Source: an uncultured Megamonas sp. (GTDB lineage: Bacteria; Bacillota; Negativicutes; Selenomonadales; Selenomonadaceae). Taken from it: DNA of 25,261 nucleotides. The translations under genes and the position numbers were made by a program. Numbering within the stretch: the stretch's first letter is position 1; each line of letters begins with the position of its first letter. The notes under the pieces are model-generated. The model was not told the origin of the DNA. It worked only from the letters and a program-made list of their open reading frames with translations, and did no database searches. Shown piece by piece: positions 8,033 through 15,700 of this stretch. The stretch spans positions 1 to 25,261 of the forward strand of contig USIX01000012.1 in assembly GCA_900554895.1 (NCBI GenBank), read 5' to 3'.

Positions 8033-8515
8033 TTACTGCAATTTCTGAATAACTTCATCTGTTATATCAATACCGCCTTGAATAACGAATTCCTGTTTCT
8101 GAATTTGCATACCGTTGCTACGGACAAGCGTTTTCGGCACTACAGCAGACAATTCTTTTTCAGTGGAAACTTCTGCCAATACTTTATCCATCGTATTTTT
8201 TATCTGCGATTTATACTGCATATCAAGACCCTGATACTGCCGCTGAATACTCATCTGTTCTTTTTTAAAATCTTCATCGCTCATAGAAGCTTTTTTATTG
8301 TACAGTTCCTGTTCTTTTGCTTCTATTTCTTTATTTTTAGTATCAATATTATCTCTTATTGTCTTTATCTGCGGTGCTTCATTCATTACCCGCTCTGCAT
8401 CCAAATAACCCAGTTTCGTATCATTGCCGCAACCTGCCATGAATACGCTCATTAAAGCTATTACTAATGCTACTAATGCCAATTTTATCTTCATTATCAA
8501 GCATCGTCCTTTCAT
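8033..8515 (-). CDS. OmpH/Skp-like periplasmic chaperone, predicted lipoprotein
   Basis: Skp/OmpH proteins hold unfolded OM proteins in the periplasm with long helical arms. This 160-residue copy has an N-terminal hydrophobic stretch ending in FMAGC, a lipobox with Cys29 as the predicted lipidated residue. After it comes LGYLDAERVMNEAPQ (the Skp-like first strand and helix), charged coiled coil at about 50-115, and a C-terminal GGIDITDEVIQKLQ. It should be membrane-tethered rather than soluble. The first ATG overlaps the previous stop as ATGA. An in-frame TTG six bases after AAAGGA, or the ATG at 8494, could also be the start, giving MKIKLALVAL as the signal peptide. It is the last of three OmpH-like genes in a row. 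Confidence 0.8.
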   Translation of the reverse strand: MKGRCLIMKIKLALVALVIALMSVFMAGCGNDTKLGYLDAERVMNEAPQIKTIRDNIDTKNKEIEAKEQELYNKKASMSDEDFKKEQMSIQRQYQGLDMQYKSQIKNTMDKVLAEVSTEKELSAVVPKTLVRSNGMQIQKQEFVIQGGIDITDEVIQKLQ

Positions 8516-9645
8516 TTTTCCTTTTCATCAGCATTTACTGCCTGCTGTCTTTGCAAAATTCTTTCCTTATCCTGCTGCAATTGACTTAACACGTCATCGG
8601 TTATATCAACAGCATCTATTCCCACTACCATGCCATTTAAAATATTTTCATCAAAACTTAAATCACTACTATTGCCAAAAAAATTATTACTAAGCGGCAC
8701 ATCAGCTACTACCAGTTTCAAATGTTTCTGTACTGCAATCTTAGTTGCCTTACTGGCTATATCTTTTATAATACTTTTTCTAAGCAGTTCAATTTCATCA
8801 TCTTTCGTATGCAGCAGAATAACCAGACGCTCACTGTCTTTCTTTCTCGCCTGAAGCATGTTCATCCTGTCCTGCATATACTGATTGGTACGCTGCTGTT
8901 CTAAAGCGGTTCTCCGATTGGAGTCTTCCACATCCTTTTGATGTTGTCTCATGTTATTGAGTCCAAGCTCTTTTTCGCGCGCATTGCGCCATGCCATAAG
9001 TTCCTGTGCCACACGCAGATTAAACTGTTGTTCAATTTGGAATGCCATTTTGCCGCGTTCGATTTTCAGTTTTTCCATTTCTTCCAGCAATGCATCTATC
9101 TCATCTTTCTTCAATCGAAGATTTTTGGCATTATCCAATTTTATTGTACAATTTAAAATTTCATTAGTATATCTGTCTGTTACTTCCTTTATTGCCGCAT
9201 TTTTTTCTTCAGCCAGATTGGCTCTTATTTCATTTTCCTTAACAGCCGTTTCTTCCTTGAGCTGCTGTCTCAAATTAATTTCTCTCAGATTATCCTGCTG
9301 ATTTACCAATTCATCAAATACATTTTCCGCTGGATTTATTTCCGGCGGTTCCAGAGATTTAGCATCCGTTGCATAAGATTTTAATCTTTCTAAAATCAGA
9401 AAACGTTCTGCCTGCAATCTGATAAGATTTGAATAATTTACATGTTCTGGCATTAATTTATCTATATCGACCACAGCTACAGCGGATGTTACATCTTCTG
9501 TCTGTTGAGGAGGTTTTGTATTTTTATGCCAGATGTAACCAATGCCGACAACAATTAAAAGCAAACAGACTATACCAACAAATACATTGCGTTTATTATA
9601 GTTCTTCCTTCTCTCCTGTTTTGTTTTTTCGTCATTATCTGTCAT
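8512..9645 (-). CDS. Membrane-anchored coiled-coil protein with OmpH/Skp-like ends
   Basis: A 377-residue protein with a charged cytoplasmic N-terminus (1-20), one membrane segment at about 21-39 (VFVGIVCLLLIVVGIGYIW), and a long periplasmic part. After the membrane segment VAVVDIDKLMPEHVNYS resembles the first strand of Skp. A charged, heptad-rich region fills about 110-290, and the end (KLVVADVP..., GIDAVDITDDVLSQLQ) matches the C-terminal motif of the two neighbouring OmpH-like proteins. I infer an enlarged Skp relative with a coiled coil about twice the usual length. I do not recognise a named family for the whole protein. It starts at ATG after AAAGGGGGAAG, and its stop overlaps the start of the next OmpH-like gene by ATGA, so they are probably translationally coupled. 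Confidence 0.7.
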   Translation of the reverse strand: MTDNDEKTKQERRKNYNKRNVFVGIVCLLLIVVGIGYIWHKNTKPPQQTEDVTSAVAVVDIDKLMPEHVNYSNLIRLQAERFLILERLKSYATDAKSLEPPEINPAENVFDELVNQQDNLREINLRQQLKEETAVKENEIRANLAEEKNAAIKEVTDRYTNEILNCTIKLDNAKNLRLKKDEIDALLEEMEKLKIERGKMAFQIEQQFNLRVAQELMAWRNAREKELGLNNMRQHQKDVEDSNRRTALEQQRTNQYMQDRMNMLQARKKDSERLVILLHTKDDEIELLRKSIIKDIASKATKIAVQKHLKLVVADVPLSNNFFGNSSDLSFDENILNGMVVGIDAVDITDDVLSQLQQDKERILQRQQAVNADEKEK

Positions 9646-9662
9646 AATCTTCCCCCTTTACT

Positions 9663-9693
9663 AAAATACCGAGCGATTATAGCTCGGTATTTT
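9663..9693 (-). terminator. Hairpin terminator between the first and second OmpH-like genes
   Basis: A perfect 12-bp inverted repeat, AAAATACCGAGC / GCTCGGTATTTT, with a 7-nt loop. Read on the minus strand the stem ends in TATTTTAGT. The fold is symmetric and could act in both directions. It lies 26 nt after the stop of the upstream OmpH-like gene and 17 nt before the start of the next, which leaves no space for a new promoter. Confidence 0.7.
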
Positions 9694-9719
9694 ATCAATC
9701 AGCCATCATAAATTACACA

Positions 9720-10334
9720 TTATTGAGCATTATTGGCATCAGAAGGTGCCGTTGCAGTATCCGCATTTTCAGCGGCTGCATTACCATCAGTACTGTTAGC
9801 ATTATCTGCCGGCGCATCTGCAGCCGGAGCAGCTGTATCAGTAGAACCGCTGTCTGTTGCTACATCGCCTTCAGCCTGAATTTTTTTCAATACTTCCTGT
9901 GTGATGTCCTGTCCGCCGTACAACACATTGTTTTTATCTAAAACTACATTTATACTGCGGGAAGCTGCTACTTCCTGAACTTGATTTTCAATACTTGTGC
10001 GGATCGGATCAATTAATTCTTTCTGTTTATCCTGCATTTCTTTCTGTTTCTGTTCAATGAACTGCTGCTGTTCTTCCGGTGTCATACTTCCGGCTTTCTG
10101 CGTAAATTCATCTTGAACCTGTTTAGCTGCTTCTTCATATTTATCACGCGCAACCTGCATGCCCGGATGCTGCGAGATAAGCTGCGAATAATCAACTACA
10201 CCGACATTTGAGGATGATGCTCCCGCCATACCGGACTGATACTGGGATACACCTAAAGCCACAATACTGAAAATAAATACTGCCGCTATAATTACACTGA
10301 TAATTTTTACTTGTTTCTTTTGAAAGTTAATCAA
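9720..10334 (-). CDS. OmpH/Skp-like chaperone, inner-membrane anchored, with low-complexity tail
   Basis: A 204-residue Skp/OmpH family protein from a TTG start at 10334. That TTG lies nine bases after AAGGAG, whereas the upstream end of the open frame (also TTG, 10376) has no ribosome binding site. A hydrophobic segment at about 10-30 has no clear cleavage site and may be an uncleaved anchor. Residues 42-155 are the Skp-like part: VGVVDYSQLISQHPG, a helical hairpin rich in Gln, Glu and Lys, then INVVLDKNNVLYGGQDITQEVLKKIQ. The last 50 residues are an Ala/Asp/Asn/Thr-rich tail, probably disordered. It follows bamA, the same order as bamA-skp-lpxD in proteobacteria, so it is the best candidate for the general OM protein chaperone here. 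Confidence 0.85.
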   Translation of the reverse strand: MINFQKKQVKIISVIIAAVFIFSIVALGVSQYQSGMAGASSSNVGVVDYSQLISQHPGMQVARDKYEEAAKQVQDEFTQKAGSMTPEEQQQFIEQKQKEMQDKQKELIDPIRTSIENQVQEVAASRSINVVLDKNNVLYGGQDITQEVLKKIQAEGDVATDSGSTDTAAPAADAPADNANSTDGNAAAENADTATAPSDANNAQ

Positions 10335-10395
10335 CTTTATCTGCTCCTTATAAAAACGTCTTAAAAATTTTATCAAAATTTATTGCTAAACCGCC

Positions 10396-12438
10396 TTAGA
10401 ACGCACCGCCTACTGTAAAGTGCAGACGACCGCCGTCTTCACCCCAACCGTAATCAAGGCGAAGCGCACCAATAGGTGTCTGTAGCTGCATACCCACACC
10501 AGCACTGGCATGAAGATTAAACTCTTGTTCTATATCATCCCATTTCCAAGATTTACCGCCCCAGGCATCACCAGCATCTACAAATAATGCTCCCTGTACT
10601 TTATTGGCAAGCGGGAAGCGGTATTCCACCGTGCCCATTACCATTTTATTACCAGTAAACTGGTCGTCACGATAGCCACGTACAGAATTCTGTCCACCGA
10701 CTTCAAATGCGGAGTTTTCTGGCAGATCCTCATTGGCATAACCGACACTGCCACGCAGTGCTATAACCTGAGCATGACCTACTTTATAGTATTTCTGTCC
10801 ATTCAATGTAAATTTTGTATAATCGAAATCACCGCCAAGACCAGCATATTCAATACCGATACTGGTACGTGAACCTTCTGTCGGGAAATAAATATTGTCA
10901 CGCGTATCTCTTACCTGTGAAGCAATAATACTTCTCGTTTCACCAAAATTACTATTCAACCATTCTGTATTATCATGTCGATCCCACGGACCATCTACAT
11001 GACCACGATATTCCGTTTTATTAATGCGGAAACCGAGGAAGTTAGTCGTATATTCATTTATCGGGCGACCGAAATTAAGTTCGTATCCTTCGTTTTTCTT
11101 ATCGTAAGTTTCTACGTCATCGCCATTATTATCATAATCGTCGTATTCATACTTACGATTATAAATACGGAATGTGCCACTCGTTTCCTTTTCATCAAGC
11201 CAAGGTTTGGTATAAGAAATACTGTAACCGCTGGAGTCGCCGTCATCACCGCCGAATTCATACATGGCTTTTACCGAATCACCTGTACCTCTAAAGTTCG
11301 TATCCCCTATACTAATCATCCCCAAAAGACCGTCCTGGCTGCTGTAACCGGCACCGATACCGAAAGAACCTGTCCGTTTTTCAATAACGGTAAGTTCCAT
11401 GATGATATTGTTCGGGTCTTTCTCACCTGGCAAAAGTCTTACGCTGACATCTTCAAAATAACCTAAATTATATACACGCTGCATACTGCGGCGCGCTTTT
11501 TGCGAATTAAACACTTCGCCCGGTTTCATACGCATTTCACGTGTGATTACGTAATCTTTCGTTTTATCATTACCTTTTACAGCATAACCTTCCAGAATAC
11601 CCTCGTTAAACTGCAGACTTAAATTACCGCTTTCATCAATGGAAATATCTCTTAATTTAGCCAAAATATAACCGTCTTTGCGATAACTTCCTTCAATATT
11701 GGATAAATCCGTATTCAGCTGTCTGAGATTTAAAATCTCGCCTTCTTTTACATTAAGCATGCTTTTTATTTTTTCATTTGAGTAAATACTGTTGCCACTG
11801 ATATCAATAGAACGTAAAACCGGATTTTCCATTACATGGTATGTAATTTTTACACCTTCCGGTACAACCTCAAATGACGGATAGTTATCATAGAAATAAC
11901 CCATATTATAAATACTGATACGGTCCTGTTCAATATTTTTAACATCGAACTTATCTCCAGCTTTCGTTTTCAAGGCAGACAAAACATCTTCCTTAGAAAT
12001 AATGTCTGTACCGTCAATATCTACACTAACAATGGTTTTATCAGCATATGCTGCCGTAGTATTTTTTATAACATCTTCAGCCGGCCGCTGTTCTTTCCAC
12101 TGATTCATTTTAGCTACAGCCGCTTCATCATGCACTTTATCTTTCGTATCTTTTACTTCGGCACTCTGCTGTTTATCCGGCGCTGCTTCCACTGTTATCT
12201 TTTTGTCTGTTGCCGTTTCAACATCAGTATCAGCAACAGCTTTATCCATAACAGCTTCTGCCTTTTGTTCAGCTTCAGCCGGCGTCATATTTTCAACCGC
12301 CATCACACTTGCCGCAACCGGATGATTTTCAGCAATATTAGCATCAACACTGTTGGCATTACAACTGTTCAGCCCTAAAACACTGAAATTGGCCATCGTT
12401 AATGCACAAACCAGTAATTTATAATTTCTCCTTTTCAA
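10396..12438 (-). CDS. bamA: Outer membrane protein assembly factor BamA
   Basis: BamA is the beta-barrel that folds OM proteins into the membrane. From the TTG at 12438 (AAGGAGG eight bases upstream) the protein has 680 residues. A signal peptide (about 1-28) ends near LNSCNA. Then comes a Lys/Glu/Ala/Asp-rich linker of about 105 residues, three POTRA-like repeats (about 136-205, 207-283, 284-354; proteobacterial BamA has five), and a 16-strand-type barrel from about 357. The barrel contains the conserved SVRGY motif (about 585-589) and ends in phenylalanine, the OM barrel signature. LNSC faintly resembles a lipobox but has Asn at -2. An ATG in frame at 12480 would put 14 non-signal residues in front and is less likely. 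Confidence 0.92.
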   Translation of the reverse strand: MKRRNYKLLVCALTMANFSVLGLNSCNANSVDANIAENHPVAASVMAVENMTPAEAEQKAEAVMDKAVADTDVETATDKKITVEAAPDKQQSAEVKDTKDKVHDEAAVAKMNQWKEQRPAEDVIKNTTAAYADKTIVSVDIDGTDIISKEDVLSALKTKAGDKFDVKNIEQDRISIYNMGYFYDNYPSFEVVPEGVKITYHVMENPVLRSIDISGNSIYSNEKIKSMLNVKEGEILNLRQLNTDLSNIEGSYRKDGYILAKLRDISIDESGNLSLQFNEGILEGYAVKGNDKTKDYVITREMRMKPGEVFNSQKARRSMQRVYNLGYFEDVSVRLLPGEKDPNNIIMELTVIEKRTGSFGIGAGYSSQDGLLGMISIGDTNFRGTGDSVKAMYEFGGDDGDSSGYSISYTKPWLDEKETSGTFRIYNRKYEYDDYDNNGDDVETYDKKNEGYELNFGRPINEYTTNFLGFRINKTEYRGHVDGPWDRHDNTEWLNSNFGETRSIIASQVRDTRDNIYFPTEGSRTSIGIEYAGLGGDFDYTKFTLNGQKYYKVGHAQVIALRGSVGYANEDLPENSAFEVGGQNSVRGYRDDQFTGNKMVMGTVEYRFPLANKVQGALFVDAGDAWGGKSWKWDDIEQEFNLHASAGVGMQLQTPIGALRLDYGWGEDGGRLHFTVGGAF

Positions 12439-12446
12439 AAAAACAA

Positions 12447-12453
12447 CCTCCTT
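12447..12453 (-). promoter_or_regulatory. Strong ribosome binding site deciding the TTG start of bamA
   Basis: AAGGAGG on the minus strand, eight bases before the TTG at 12436-12438. It is the best Shine-Dalgarno match near this gene. The codons after the TTG (KRRNYKL and a hydrophobic stretch) form a normal signal peptide, which supports this start. Confidence 0.75.
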
Positions 12454-12486
12454 GATTAGGTATTGTGTATCATTTGACATGCTTCT

Positions 12487-12542
12487 TCCTGCTTTGGCAG
12501 GAGAATTCCATGATACAAGCGATATCGACCTGCCTTGCAGGT
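12487..12542 (-). promoter_or_regulatory. Paired hairpins in the bamA leader
   Basis: Two short perfect hairpins with a shared core lie in the leader upstream of bamA. One is ACCTGC-AAG-GCAGGT (12528-12542) and the other TCCTGC-CAAA-GCAGGA (12487-12502); both have six-base stems built on CCTGC/GCAGG. They are downstream of a TATAAT box, so they would be transcribed in a leader of about 100 nt. I recognise no riboswitch class. Post-transcriptional control of bamA is an inference. Confidence 0.4.
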
Positions 12543-12545
12543 GTT

Positions 12546-12576
12546 ATTATATCCTTCCCACCGGTTGATGCCTCAA
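12546..12576 (-). promoter_or_regulatory. Candidate promoter of bamA
   Basis: A perfect TATAAT (12546-12551) with TTGAGG (12571-12576) 19 nt upstream, on the minus strand, between the tamB terminator and bamA. The spacer is two bases longer than ideal. A second weak option, TTGCTG with TATGAT 18 nt apart, lies further upstream. Some promoter is expected here, because the terminator after tamB lies just upstream. Confidence 0.4.
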
Positions 12577-12637
12577 CCTTAATCATAGTAATTTTAGCAC
12601 AAGTTCAGCAAAAAACATATCTAATCTGCAAAAATTT

Positions 12638-12679
12638 TACAATACCCAATAAATTATTTTTAAAATATTGGGTATTGTA
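12638..12679 (-). terminator. Terminator after tamB
   Basis: A perfect 14-bp inverted repeat (TACAATACCCAATA and its complement) with a 14-nt AT-rich loop, 22 nt after the tamB stop. The stem is followed on the minus strand by AAATTTTTGC. The symmetric arms could work in both directions. Confidence 0.65.
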
Positions 12680-12701
12680 CCACAGAAAAATTAAAAACAT
12701 A

Positions 12702-15700
12702 TTAGAATTTCCACTGCATTTCTACTTTTACATTATATCCGCCGTCTTCCCATTCTGTAACTACACCTAAATTGCTATTGATATAATACTGCAGACCAAT
12801 TCTATCCAAATCATAATTTATGCCTTTTGTATATTTAAGCATTATATCATCCGACAGATATTTACCTATTTCGATATTATATACTTCACCGTCATCCGTA
12901 TCAAACCGTCTTTTTTGACTGTCGGACAAAGTGTCACGGGAAATTCTGAATTCATCCAAATTCAATACGTTACGCAGCGTTCCTTCCAGTTCATTCAAAA
13001 AGCTCATCTGTAAACCGACTGTTGCAAATGATACTAAATCATCTTCCGTTATCTCACCTGAATTATTACTGTAATCAGTGCGAAATGCCAAAAGTTTCAA
13101 TATTTCAGCTTCACTCATTTGCGGGTCTGAACGCAACCGTGTTGTCAAATTCTTATCTACTGCACCGCTTACCGTAACAAATACAACCGTTCTATCCAGT
13201 CTTGTCGTAGCTAAAAATTCGACACTTGGGAAAAACGAGCCGACTTGATTGAACACTACATTACCTTCATTGATTTTAAAAATAGTTTTTAGTACATTGA
13301 TTGTACCGTTGCGCGCATGCAGTGAGCCAGAAGAATCCGGCCGGTGTGTTGTCCCTTTTATACTGAATGCTCCTTCTATATATAAATCATATAAAAGCGG
13401 GTCATAGGCATGTACATTGTCACCTACATTTACATTTATATCCAACGCCATCAACGGAAGCGGAGAATCAGATGTTTCCGGAAGCGGCGGCGTAGATAAT
13501 GTAATATTATTAAAATCAAGATTTGCTGTTAACTTCGGTACTGTCCTACGTCCGCCGAACAGTGTCGTTTCATTAAGCTGTACATTACCGTTTAACGGGC
13601 CCGTATAAAAATCGGATACTACATCCAGATGATTCAAATCCAAATTAAAATTATAATTTGTAATACCGTTGCCGCTTATATTCGCCATACCGGTCAATGT
13701 ATATGAACCATTACCCATTACACCGTCAAACTGCTTTACAGTCATTAAATTACGATTGAAATCAATATCCATATTCATATTCTGAAGCGGACTATCTATG
13801 AACGAAAATTTTATTGCACTGTCTTGCATGGAAATATTACCCTGAAAATCAGGATTTGCTACTGTACCTCTAATAGACAGATTACCCTGCACATTACCCA
13901 TTGACCATTCTACATACGGTGTCAAAGATGGAAGAATATTCAAATCGGTATTTTCCAAATATACTCTTAAATCCATACTGTCATACATGCTGTCTTCATC
14001 GCGTTTTGTAGTATCAAGCGCCGCCAGCGGAATAGAACCTTCCGCTTTCAAAGCACATTCGCCCTTTTTAGCTGTAGCCTGATTAATATAGATTATATCA
14101 TCTCTCAAATTCGCCATTAAATACGCCGTATCAAACTGAGAACCGTCACCTTGTACGGAAATTGCCACATCCGCTGTCGGTGAACTTAATGTTCCTGCCA
14201 ACTGTATATCAGTATTCATCACGCCGTTTACAGTTACGTTTAAATCACATAAGTGCGTTAAAAGATTTATATCCATATTGCTGGCAGAAATTCGTCCGTC
14301 CAGACTGCCTCCCGTTAAATCCACACTGCCTATAGCTGCCACTTTTCCTGCACCCTGCTCGCCGTAAAAGCGGTTGATTTTTACTATACTATTTTCCAAC
14401 TGGGCATCAATTTCCATATTATTAAGCGGATAATCTTTCAGTTTTCCCTCCGGCATATTGCCTTTCAAATCAACATGCGGATTTTCATATGTGCCTGATA
14501 AATCAGCCCGTCCATTAAACTTGCCGTTAAGCAGATTATTTTTCAAATTAGCCATTGCCATTGCTGCGTTAATATCCGCTTGAATGATATCTGCTCTGCC
14601 CTGTACCTGCTTCGTATTTAAATTTACCTGTCCATCAAAGTCATATTCACCGCCGTTTTGTTTAAAGGCGAATTTTTCCAGACTTAAAATCCTGTTTGTT
14701 AATTTTAAACGGCCATATATATCATCTATCTGTTCACCGTTTAAAATAATATCATCGGCTGTAAGTATACCGTCAAAATTTAGTGCGCCGACTTTGCCGC
14801 TTAACGTTCCGTCAAAACTTGCCATGCCCTGCGCCGGATACGGCAAATCAACCTGTAATTTATCAATCAGTATTTCGTCAGCTTTAAACTTAAAATCAAG
14901 TTCCTGGTCTCTGCTTATCGTACCATTAAGATTTGCCTTTAAAAACGGCGAAGCAATTATAAAGTTTTTCAGATGCGTATCGCCGTTTACATATTCATAC
15001 GCACCGTCCACTTCCGTAAGCAATATACCGTTTATGCTGCCGTCATAAAAATGCAGACTACCCTCCGCTTTGATATCTTCCAAAGAACCCGTCAGGTGCA
15101 GTTTATTATCCACATTTCCCGTCAGCTTTAAATCAGGCATAACAGCTGCAATCAAATTTTCCATACGTGCTTTATTTGTCGTAACCGTCATATCTATGAA
15201 TTTTTTGCCTTTAAAGCCCAGTAATCCTGTCGCTTCATGTGTAACTTCGCCTTTGTTGATGAACTGACATGTATCCACACGCATTCCATCCAAATTACCG
15301 ATTGCCGAAACAAGAAGGGAATCAAACGGTTGTTTGTAAACAGCCCCGTCTTGCGCCATCAAATCTATTTTTAAAACAGGATTGTCGATATTTCCATGCA
15401 GACGACCGTTAAAATTAGCCGTTCCGCTTAAATCAAGCTGACCTGCAAAATTCTGCACTAAAGCCAAATCAATTCCAGATGCATAAAAATCGGCCGTTAT
15501 CTCATCTTTTACCATACCGCCTTTAGCTGCCAGTCTACCGCCGTTAGCAAATGAAGCCGTCAGCGCATCAACCTGCAGATTATCGCCTTCCTTATAAAAA
15601 GAAGCTTGTATTTGCTGTATCGGTATAATTTGATAACTGCCATTATTTACTTCCAGACGGCCACTTAAGTTTAATCCTGCAAAATCAAGACCCTGTCCTC

